Below, piece after piece: positions 36,393 through 44,150 of a stretch of DNA of 64,000 nucleotides. Position numbers and translations under genes: made by a program. The stretch lies in the NCBI RefSeq assembly GCF_005869225.1, contig NZ_SWFP01000001.1, positions 310,001 through 374,000 on the forward strand, written 5' to 3'. How positions within the stretch are numbered: position 1 is the stretch's first letter; every line of letters starts with the position of its first letter. Below the pieces are notes generated by a model. That model had not been told where the DNA came from. It saw nothing but the letters and a program-made list of their open reading frames with translations, and did not search any database. This DNA comes from Dyadobacter bucti (lineage in GTDB: Bacteria; Bacteroidota; Bacteroidia; Cytophagales; Spirosomataceae).

Positions 36393-38105
36393 ATGAAAAA
36401 TAAATCAACATACAGCTTAATTCTTGCCGGGGTGATGGTACTCACTTCCTCCTGCAAAGATTTCCTCGACTACCAGCCGAAAGGACTTTTATCCTCCGAA
36501 AATATACAATCCGTGTCCGGCGCCGAGTCGCTTTCAACCGCTGCCTACGCGGGTATCGGAAACGATGATATGATCGGTCCGATGACCAGCATGTGGGTGT
36601 ATGGAAGTGTACGTTCCGACGATGCCTACAAGGGTGGCGGCGGTGTGGGCGATGTGGCCGACATCGATTTTTACGAACATTACAACCTTACCCGGCCGCA
36701 GCAGGGCATGATGCATCCTTTTACCTGGGAAAATTTTTACAAGGCGATTTCCAGGGCCAATGCTGCACTCAGAAGCTTGAACGTGCTGACGGAAGAGGAG
36801 TTTCCGTTAAAGAAAACAAGGCAGGCGGAAATGCGTTTTTTGCGGGGACATTCCCATTTTATGCTGAAAATGCTTTTTAAAAACATTCCTTACATTGACG
36901 AAAACCTTTCCAGCGACGATATTCTGAAAGAATCCAACGTGAAATACAAGAATGACGAACTATGGAACAAGATCGGTGAGGATTTCCAGTTTGCGATTGA
37001 CAATCTGCCGGTTAACCAGGCTCAGATAGGACGCGCCAATAAAATCTCGGCCAGCGCTTATCTTGCCAAACTAAGGCTGTTTCAGGCATATGAACAGGAT
37101 GATATGCATAAGGTGGTCAATATCAATAAAACACGGTTGCAGGAAGTGGTTAACCTGACCCAGGCGGTGATCAGCTCGGGTAAATATAGTCTGCAACCCG
37201 ATTTTGCGGAGAATTTTATAGCCGAAACCGAGAATGGCCCGGAATCTGTGTTCGCGATCCAGTATTCCATCAATGATGGTACTGCGGTGGGCAGGCTGAG
37301 CTATGTAACAGGTCTCAATTACCCCCACGGCGCGCCTCAGTACGGCTGCTGCGGATTTCACCAGCCAAGCCAAAACCTGGCCAATGCCTACAAAACAGAC
37401 GAAAACGGGCTGCCTTTTTTCAGCAATTTCAACGAAACCAATGTTGATTTTAAAACCAATACGGTTGACCCCCGTGTAGACCATACCATCGGCATTGACG
37501 GACATCCGTATAAATACAACAATGCCCTGCCATTTACCAATAGCTGGATACGGGATCCGGGTGTTTACGGCTTTTTTCACACCATGAAAGAGCAGCAGCT
37601 TGCGACAAGTTCATCCTACCACAAAGAAGGCCCGTTCATTGGTTCCTCCAAAAACATTGATATCATCCGCTATGACGATGTTCTGCTGATGCAGGCTGAG
37701 GCGTATATTGAACTGGGACAGCAAAACCTGGCTCTCCCGCTGGTGAATCAGATCAGAAAAAGGGCTGCTGCGAGTACGGGCAGGCTGAAAAAGGCGGACG
37801 GCACCTTTGCTTCAAAGTATAGCATCAAGGAATATTCCGCCACGGGCTGGACGCAGGAATATGCCCGTAAGGCTCTTCAGTGGGAACGCCGCCTCGAATT
37901 CGCGACAGAAAGTCCGAGGTTCTTTGACCTGGTTCGCTGGGGCATTGCAGAACAGACATTGAACGCTTATATTGACAAAGAAAAAACGAGGAGACCGTTT
38001 CTGGCAACGGCAAAATTCACTGCCGGACGAGATGAATACCTGCCGATCCCGCAGCGGGAAATCAGTTTTACCAAGGGGCTATATAAGCAGAATCCGGGGT
38101 ATTAG
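36393..38105 (+). CDS. SusD-family lipoprotein of the fructan locus
   Basis: A 570-residue protein with lipoprotein signal MKNKSTYSLILAGVMVLTSS then Cys21. The mature start KDFLDYQPKGLL and the C-terminal EYARKALQWERRLEFATESP followed by RFFDLVRWG are SusD features, and it ends EYLPIPQREISFTKGLYKQN. It caps the SusC at 33213-36374. A palindromic repeat (38114-38176) begins 9 bases after its stop. Confidence 0.94.
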   Translation: MKNKSTYSLILAGVMVLTSSCKDFLDYQPKGLLSSENIQSVSGAESLSTAAYAGIGNDDMIGPMTSMWVYGSVRSDDAYKGGGGVGDVADIDFYEHYNLTRPQQGMMHPFTWENFYKAISRANAALRSLNVLTEEEFPLKKTRQAEMRFLRGHSHFMLKMLFKNIPYIDENLSSDDILKESNVKYKNDELWNKIGEDFQFAIDNLPVNQAQIGRANKISASAYLAKLRLFQAYEQDDMHKVVNINKTRLQEVVNLTQAVISSGKYSLQPDFAENFIAETENGPESVFAIQYSINDGTAVGRLSYVTGLNYPHGAPQYGCCGFHQPSQNLANAYKTDENGLPFFSNFNETNVDFKTNTVDPRVDHTIGIDGHPYKYNNALPFTNSWIRDPGVYGFFHTMKEQQLATSSSYHKEGPFIGSSKNIDIIRYDDVLLMQAEAYIELGQQNLALPLVNQIRKRAAASTGRLKKADGTFASKYSIKEYSATGWTQEYARKALQWERRLEFATESPRFFDLVRWGIAEQTLNAYIDKEKTRRPFLATAKFTAGRDEYLPIPQREISFTKGLYKQNPGY

Positions 38106-38113
38106 TGTTTTTT

Positions 38114-38176
38114 TGCCACGGATACACGAATGGACACTAATCTAAAGCATTCGTGAAAATCCGTGCATCCGTGGCA
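38114..38176. repeat. Inverted-repeat element, copy 2
   Basis: TGCCACGGATACACGAAT at the left and CGTGCATCCGTGGCA at the right repeat the arms of the element at 30640-30697, with a diverged centre. It lies in the 120-base gap between susD and the GH32 gene and could trim expression of the latter. Confidence 0.7.
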
Positions 38177-38225
38177 TATCCGACAACACCCGAAAACCAA
38201 CTTCCAAATACTTACCAACTCAGAT

Positions 38226-39740
38226 ATGAACAAAATTATCGGCATTGCTTTTCTATTTGCAGCTATTCTGGGAACGTTTTGTGTACATGCACAGGACATG
38301 AAAGAGAAATACCGGCCGCAATTCCATTTTTCGCCCAGGGCAAACTGGATGAACGACCCCAATGGTATGGTTTACCACAATGGTATTTATCATCTCTTTT
38401 TCCAGTATTACCCCGATGACAAAATCTGGGGGCCGATGCACTGGGGGCATGCCACGAGCAAAGACATGATCAGCTGGCAAGAACAACCGATCGCACTTTA
38501 TCCGGATAGCCTGGGCTACATTTTTTCGGGAAGCGCGGTGGCCGATGTGAACAATACTTCCGGGTTCGGAAAAGACGGAAAAGTGCCGCTAATAGCTATT
38601 TTCACCCATCATAACCCGGTACTCGAAAAACAGAAAACCGGCAAACACGAATACCAGAGCATAGCGTACAGCCTGGACGATGGTAAAACCTGGACCAAAT
38701 ATGCCGGTAACCCCGTTCTTCAGAATCCCGGAATCAGTGACTTCCGCGACCCCAAAGTGAGATGGTTCGAGCCACAGAAAAAATGGGTACTCACGCTCGC
38801 AACCAAAGACCGCATTACTTTTTATTCTTCCCCAGATCTTAAAACCTGGGCGCGGGAAAGTGAATTTGGAGCAGATGCAGGTGCACACGGCGGCGTATGG
38901 GAATGCCCGGACCTTTTTCCGATCACCCACAATGGAAAGCAGGTGTGGGTGCTGATCGTCAACATCAACCCCGGCGGACCAAACCTGGGCTCGGCCGGAC
39001 AATATTTCCTGGGTGATTTTGACGGAAAAGATTTCAAAGCCTATTCCAAAGAGACCAAGTGGCTGGACTTCGGAACGGACAATTATGCCGCTGTCACGTT
39101 TTCTAACACCGGTAACCGCATCCTTCTGATGGGCTGGATGAGCAACTGGCAATATGCCAACCAGGTACCTACGCATCCCTGGCGGAGCGCCAACACCATT
39201 GCGAGAGAAGTTGGTTTACAAGAGGTTAACAAGGAATTATACCTCACGTCAATGCCTGTAAAAGAGCTGGATGTACTCAACAAGGACGGATTTAAAGAGA
39301 AAAACCTGAAAATAAAAGGCCAGTTCGACCTGACACCAAAAACCAAAAACAGCACCGGACTTTTCCGCCTGGATTTCGAGACAAAAAACACAGCCGATTT
39401 CTCCATAACACTGGCCAACAAATCGGGGAATGAAGTCATTGTAGGTTATGATAAAGCCGCCAACCAGTATTATATCGACCGTACCAAATCGGGAAAAACG
39501 GATTTTGAAAAAGGTTTTGCTAAAAAACACATTGCACCGAGAATATCCCTCGACGGCAACATTTCCATTTCGCTGATTGCCGATGCCGCCTCCGTCGAGC
39601 TCTTCGCCGACCAGGGTCTCACCGTCATGACGGACATCTTTTTCCCGGACGCTCCCATGGCACAATTGTTTATCAAGTCCATGTCCGGCATCACCATAGA
39701 TAACCTTAGCTACACCAGCCTGAAATCAACCATTGAGTAA
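38226..39740 (+). CDS. GH32 fructan beta-fructosidase/levanase-type hydrolase
   Basis: A 504-residue protein from ATG 38226 (MNKIIGIAFLFAAILGTFC, signal ending VHAQ). The frame could open at 38163, inside the repeat element, but that start would bury the signal. GH32 catalytic residues are D44 in NWMNDPNG (nucleophile), D175 in FRDPKV (stabiliser) and E226 in WECPDLF (acid/base). The C-terminal beta-sandwich (about 355-500) ends ITIDNLSYTSL. Known: GH32 enzymes release fructose from levan, inulin or sucrose. No lipobox is seen, so it is probably periplasmic and exo-acting. A terminator follows. Confidence 0.94.
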   Translation: MNKIIGIAFLFAAILGTFCVHAQDMKEKYRPQFHFSPRANWMNDPNGMVYHNGIYHLFFQYYPDDKIWGPMHWGHATSKDMISWQEQPIALYPDSLGYIFSGSAVADVNNTSGFGKDGKVPLIAIFTHHNPVLEKQKTGKHEYQSIAYSLDDGKTWTKYAGNPVLQNPGISDFRDPKVRWFEPQKKWVLTLATKDRITFYSSPDLKTWARESEFGADAGAHGGVWECPDLFPITHNGKQVWVLIVNINPGGPNLGSAGQYFLGDFDGKDFKAYSKETKWLDFGTDNYAAVTFSNTGNRILLMGWMSNWQYANQVPTHPWRSANTIAREVGLQEVNKELYLTSMPVKELDVLNKDGFKEKNLKIKGQFDLTPKTKNSTGLFRLDFETKNTADFSITLANKSGNEVIVGYDKAANQYYIDRTKSGKTDFEKGFAKKHIAPRISLDGNISISLIADAASVELFADQGLTVMTDIFFPDAPMAQLFIKSMSGITIDNLSYTSLKSTIE

Positions 39741-39790
39741 AATCAGGCTTACAGAAGAATTTTATTTTTAACCTATGATCGAGAAATGAG

Positions 39791-39820
39791 ATACAGGAAG
39801 TAATTCCTGTATTTTCATTT
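39791..39820 (+). terminator. Intrinsic terminator of the fructan operon
   Basis: ATACAGGAA (39791-39799) and TTCCTGTAT (39804-39812) form a perfect stem with loop GTAA, followed by TTTCATTT. It separates the permease-to-GH32 operon from the regulator gene. Confidence 0.85.
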
Positions 39821-39879
39821 ATGCACCATTTTTGTATTATATTTAATAATAAAATAAGGATTTGAAGTTTGCCTCATCC

Positions 39880-42600
39880 ATGAGATTTATCCTGATCGTT
39901 TGCTGGCTTTTACCACTGCTCTGGAGCTGCTCCGCAAATACGGATGAAAAGTACATCATTGGTTTTTCCCAATGCACCGGCGACGATGAATGGAGGAAGG
40001 CCATGCTCGATGGCATGCAGCGGGAGCTTAGTTTTTATCCCAATAGCCATCTCATTTTCAAAGATGCGAAGGCCAGCAGCCAGACGCAGATATCCCAGAT
40101 CAGAGAGCTGCTGCAAAGCGACATTGACCTCCTGATCGTTTCCCCCAATGAAGCCGAGCCAGTAACGCCTGTGGTGGAGGAAGCTTATAAAAAAGGCATT
40201 CCGGTAGTGGTGGTGGACCGGCGCACCGCTTCATCTTATTTCACGGCTTACGTCGGCGGCGACAATTACGAGGTAGGAAAAACAGCCGGACAGTACATAG
40301 CCGGCTTACTGAAAGGAAAAGGGAAGATCATCGAGATCACAGGCCTTCCCAAATCTTCCCCCGCATCAGACAGGCACAGGGGGCTCAAAGATGCACTGGT
40401 ACCTTACCCCGGCATCCGGCATGTAGCAACGCTCAACGGGCAGTGGGAAAAAGACATTGCCAAAGCCGAGCTTTCCAAAATAATCACCGCCCATCCGGAT
40501 CTTGACCTGGTTTTTGCCCAAAACGAAGTGATGGCGCTGGGCGCGCACGAAATATGTGAGAAAATGCTTCCCGCCCGGAAAGTGAAGATCATTGGCGTAG
40601 ACGGTCTGCCGGGTAAATTCGGGGATATACAGATGGTGTACGACAAAGTGATCACAGCTACTGCGCTATACCCTACTGGAGGCGAAGAGGCTGTACGGGT
40701 AGCGATGAATATCCTGAAAAAACAGCCTTATGAGAAGGAAAACCTGCTGCAGACAGCCATGATCGACTCGTCCAATGTGCGAATGATCAAAATGCAGACG
40801 GACAAAATCATGGATCAGCAGAGCGATATCGAACGGCAGCAGGACCGCATCGACGAGCAGCTGGAAATTTACAAAACCCAGCGCAACCTCCTCTACGTGA
40901 TGACCGGCCTGTTTATCATTTCGATCATTCTCGGGTCGGTAGCTTTGTATTCACTGGTCGAAAACAAAAAGATCAACAGAGAGCTGAATTCCAAAAACGA
41001 AGAAATCCTGATCCAGCGGAACAGGATCCAGGATATAGCCGAAAAAGCACAGGAAGCCACAGAGTCCAAGTTCAGGTTTTTCACCAATATATCCCATGAA
41101 TTCCGCACTCCGCTGACACTGATCATGGGTCCGGTGGAAGAGCTTTTGCAACGTAAAAATGAACATCCGCTGGTCAGAAAAAATCTCTCGCTCGTGCAGA
41201 AAAATGCCCAGAGACTGTTGTGGCTTGTAAATCAGCTGATGGATTTCAGAAAGATCGAAAGCGGAAAAATAAGATTGCAGGTTGCAGAGAATGACATAGT
41301 CGGCTTCATCAGCGGATTGATGGTACCGTTTGAGTATGTCGCGAAAAAACGGAGAATAGACTTCCGCCTGATCACCAAAATATCGGCATTAAAAGTATGG
41401 TTTGATGTAGATATGATCGACAAAGTGCTGTTTAACCTGCTTTCCAATGCATTCAAGTTCACGTCCGATTTCGGGCGTATTTACATATACATTGAACATA
41501 CCGGCAACGAAGTCCTGATCCGGGTGGAAGATAACGGTTCGGGCATGTCGGAGGCTGATGTCGCGGGGGCTTTTGAAATGTTTTACCAGGGAAATGATGC
41601 GATCAAGGGAACCGGGCTTGGGTTGCCGCTGTCGCGGGAATTTGTCGAACTGCACCAGGGTACCATTGAGGCGGGCGGCACAAAAGGGGAAGGCGCGGTT
41701 TTCACCTTCCGGCTTCCGCTGGGCAAAGCGCACCTCCGACTGGAAGATATGGCAGATGCATCCCGGAAGCCCGCATCCGAGGTACAATATTTCACTACAA
41801 ATGATCACAATGATAACCAGGCGCCCCCTGAAAATGCAGAAAGCGGGGCCCCTGCTGTTGTTTTGATCGAAGACAACGAAGATCTGCTTTCATTCCTGCA
41901 ATCCCTTTTGCAGCCCAAATACCACGTAATAACTGCTGCTGACGGGAAAAACGGATTGGAAAGATGCCTTGATTCTGTACCCGACCTGGTGATCTGCGAC
42001 GTCATGCTCCCCGAAATGGACGGGTTGAAAATAGCCTCGGCCCTGAAATCTGACCTGCGTACGTCCCATATCCCGGTGATCCTGCTAACGGCAAAAAACA
42101 GTACAGAACAACAAATTGAAGGCATGCAAACCGGCGCGGACATGTATATTACCAAGCCTTTCAGCCCGCAGTTCCTGCTCGAAAGCGTCAGAAGCCTGCT
42201 CACCAACCGGGCAATCCTGAGGACGTCCCATGTGGGCCAGAACATGGCTGAAAACAGCAACGCAATGTCACGTCTGGATAAGAAATTTTTAAACGACCTC
42301 AGGGCCGCGATACTGGCGAGGCTCGCCGATCCCAGTTTGAGCGTGGAGCATCTGGGAAAGGAAATGGGGCTGTCGCGGGTGCAGCTGTTTCGAAAAACGA
42401 AGGCACTTCTTGATTTCAGCGTGAACGACCTCATTATCAACATGCGCCTGGAAAAAGCATGCAGCCTTCTGGCGGAATCGGAACTTTCCATTGCGGAAAT
42501 TGCCGACCAGACCGGTTTCTCTTCCCAAAGTTATTTTTCCACGGTTTTTAAAACAAAATATGCAGTATCTCCTAAAGACTGGAAGGTGAGCATCAGATAA
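39880..42600 (+). CDS. Hybrid two-component regulator with periplasmic sugar-binding sensor
   Basis: A 906-residue protein from ATG 39880 (MRFILIVCWLLPLLWSCSAN); a TTG 18 bases earlier is possible. Domains: type I periplasmic-binding domain (about 25-310, YIIGFSQCTGDDEW, DLLIVSPNEAEPVTPVVEEA, VGGDNYEVGKTAGQYIAGLL), coiled coil, membrane segment 338-360, HisKA with H406 (ISHEFRTPLT), HATPase, receiver with D707 (VICDVMLPEMDG), and AraC helix-turn-helix at about 805-906. Known: the Bacteroides thetaiotaomicron fructan regulator BT1754 has this same architecture and binds fructose. Its place at the end of this fructan locus supports the same role. Confidence 0.93.
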   Translation: MRFILIVCWLLPLLWSCSANTDEKYIIGFSQCTGDDEWRKAMLDGMQRELSFYPNSHLIFKDAKASSQTQISQIRELLQSDIDLLIVSPNEAEPVTPVVEEAYKKGIPVVVVDRRTASSYFTAYVGGDNYEVGKTAGQYIAGLLKGKGKIIEITGLPKSSPASDRHRGLKDALVPYPGIRHVATLNGQWEKDIAKAELSKIITAHPDLDLVFAQNEVMALGAHEICEKMLPARKVKIIGVDGLPGKFGDIQMVYDKVITATALYPTGGEEAVRVAMNILKKQPYEKENLLQTAMIDSSNVRMIKMQTDKIMDQQSDIERQQDRIDEQLEIYKTQRNLLYVMTGLFIISIILGSVALYSLVENKKINRELNSKNEEILIQRNRIQDIAEKAQEATESKFRFFTNISHEFRTPLTLIMGPVEELLQRKNEHPLVRKNLSLVQKNAQRLLWLVNQLMDFRKIESGKIRLQVAENDIVGFISGLMVPFEYVAKKRRIDFRLITKISALKVWFDVDMIDKVLFNLLSNAFKFTSDFGRIYIYIEHTGNEVLIRVEDNGSGMSEADVAGAFEMFYQGNDAIKGTGLGLPLSREFVELHQGTIEAGGTKGEGAVFTFRLPLGKAHLRLEDMADASRKPASEVQYFTTNDHNDNQAPPENAESGAPAVVLIEDNEDLLSFLQSLLQPKYHVITAADGKNGLERCLDSVPDLVICDVMLPEMDGLKIASALKSDLRTSHIPVILLTAKNSTEQQIEGMQTGADMYITKPFSPQFLLESVRSLLTNRAILRTSHVGQNMAENSNAMSRLDKKFLNDLRAAILARLADPSLSVEHLGKEMGLSRVQLFRKTKALLDFSVNDLIINMRLEKACSLLAESELSIAEIADQTGFSSQSYFSTVFKTKYAVSPKDWKVSIR

Positions 42601-42608
42601 CGCCCGGA

Positions 42609-43214
42609 CTATATTTCGGAGTCCTTTTTCGAATCGATTTTAAATACAGAATTCCCGTCCTTTCCGTCGGCCCATTTATAAACAACCTGATGAAACCTGA
42701 GGTCATGAATAATCTGATCGATATTTTTCATGAATACTTTCTTGTTCTTCTTGGACTCAAACACTGCACCTTCAAAAGTCAGCACATCCTTTTTGTCCCC
42801 TGATAGCGCAATTTCAATGGACTGCTGATGTAAAACATCTTTTTTTGAATTCACGTAATCCTGCCTCAAATCCGGAAATTCCAGCGTCTGTACTTTCAGG
42901 ATCCTGTCTTTGAGCTTTTCCGTTTCCTGCTTCACCTCTTTATCCTTGCTGTCTTTTACTTCCCCGTACAAAGCCGTGTTGGATTTGTGCCACGAAACCC
43001 TGGTCGCGATATCCGCACCATCACTTTTGTCCGCCAGCTCCCGGTCGATATCGATGATCTTGTTCTGTATAAAAAGGAGCATATTTTTATTCGATGCTAC
43101 ATCTATTTCTTTCGGTTTAAATAAATGTATCCCGATACCAACTGCCGCAATAGCGAGCAAAACCAGTACGATATATTTGAATGTATTTCCTTTTTTGTTC
43201 TGATAATTCTCCAT
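42609..43214 (-). CDS. Single-span membrane protein of unknown function
   Basis: A 201-residue frame from ATG 43214 (MENYQNKKGNTFKYIVLVLL). One membrane segment at about residues 14-31 is followed by a lysine- and aspartate-rich, largely helical domain (NMLLFIQNKIIDIDRELADK, KQETEKLKDRILKVQTLEFP) likely to lie outside the cytoplasm. The start 8 codons earlier is less likely. It converges on the regulator gene with 8 bases between stops. I do not recognise the family. Confidence 0.7.
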   Translation of the reverse strand: MENYQNKKGNTFKYIVLVLLAIAAVGIGIHLFKPKEIDVASNKNMLLFIQNKIIDIDRELADKSDGADIATRVSWHKSNTALYGEVKDSKDKEVKQETEKLKDRILKVQTLEFPDLRQDYVNSKKDVLHQQSIEIALSGDKKDVLTFEGAVFESKKNKKVFMKNIDQIIHDLRFHQVVYKWADGKDGNSVFKIDSKKDSEI

Positions 43215-43704
43215 TTCTATGTAGATAAGTTTTCCCAATCTCTACGTTTTTCTACGAAATTCTCCCCTGAGAACACATTGTAAAAAAAGCGACCCTGAAG
43301 CTTTTAGAACAATTGCTACCTCCTCCTACAACACAATGCAATAGAAATAAATAAATTCTATAACCCCGAAATACCAATGACTTATTACGACAAAATCAAA
43401 CTACATAATGTGCTACAAAGCCTATTAAAGTTTACCGCTTGTACGAACAAGCACTACAAAAATGTGCCCGCTTTACACATCAATTTGTCCGTTTTGTCGC
43501 GTCCTTATATATGTATAAAATATTTTTTACGCACATTTGAATCATAGTTGTACAAAGTATTTCTAATATCAGATCAGCCGAAAGACCGTGTACTTAAAAA
43601 CGATAAGAATTACAACTACAACTTTATAAACGGTTAGTTCACAGATTCGATACCGTATAAATTTGTTTACTCAATTACTTAATACTTAACGTTAGAATTA
43701 AATT
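43215..43704. other. AT-rich intergenic region with one promoter candidate
   Basis: No gene is supported. A TAnnTTTG sequence (TAAATTTG at 43658-43665, 40 bases before the next start) fits the Bacteroidota -7 consensus, but no clear TTTG box lies at the usual distance upstream. Nothing else recognised. Confidence 0.5.
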
Positions 43705-43941
43705 ATGAACAGCACGAGTTATTTCTTCCCGGAGTTTCACTACCCGTTCCCTCATTTAACAAGGTTTCTGCAAGCCGACAAGTTGTTTACGATTTTACTT
43801 AAGGACGGCAGCATTACCCATTTTGAACCCTCCAATGTGAGAGAATTCAGAAACTGGCTTACACAGCATCAGATTGAAGATCTTAAAGATTCGAGCAGAA
43901 GATTGCGCTCATTTGGCATGATGGCTTTTGGCCTCCAATAA
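43705..43941 (+). CDS. Small conserved protein of unknown family, copy 2
   Basis: A 78-residue protein, MNSTSYFFPEFHYPFPHLTR, then FLQADKLFTILLKDGSITHF and FRNWLTQHQIEDLKD. It is a paralogue of 21098-21322: 26 of 46 ungapped positions are identical, with blocks FLQA, FTILLK, FRNWL and IEDL. It has its own AT-rich upstream region and a strong terminator (44006-44048), so it is a single-gene transcript. It has no signal, membrane segment or Cys. Function unknown. Confidence 0.75.
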   Translation: MNSTSYFFPEFHYPFPHLTRFLQADKLFTILLKDGSITHFEPSNVREFRNWLTQHQIEDLKDSSRRLRSFGMMAFGLQ

Positions 43942-44005
43942 AAAATAAACTCTATCCCTTCTTTCAAAGTACTTTCACATCAGTTTTTTATCAAGTCGCT
44001 GATGT

Positions 44006-44048
44006 AACTCCTGTTCCTGACAACATGGTCACGGAGCAGGAGTTTTTT
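44006..44048 (+). terminator. Intrinsic terminator of the small-protein gene
   Basis: AACTCCTGTTCC (44006-44017) pairs with GGAGCAGGAGTT (44033-44044), one G-U pair, and is followed by TTTT. It ends just 15 bases before the FNR-like site of ccoI. Confidence 0.82.
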
Positions 44049-44062
44049 ATTTGCCCCAAAAC

Positions 44063-44074
44063 TGACCAAAGTCA
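44063..44074. promoter_or_regulatory. FNR/FixK-like dyad upstream of ccoI (site A)
   Basis: TGACCAAAGTCA, flanked by C and T, is a TGAC-N4-GTCA dyad 76 bases before the ccoI start. Known FixK/FNR boxes have the form TTGAY-N4-RTCAA. Sites B to E in this cluster share the core. Confidence 0.6.
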
Positions 44075-44150
44075 TTTTTCTACGGCAGATACGTCATCTT
44101 CTCCTACATCCTATTCCCCGAATTTTGAGCCAGGGTTAAACCAATAACTT

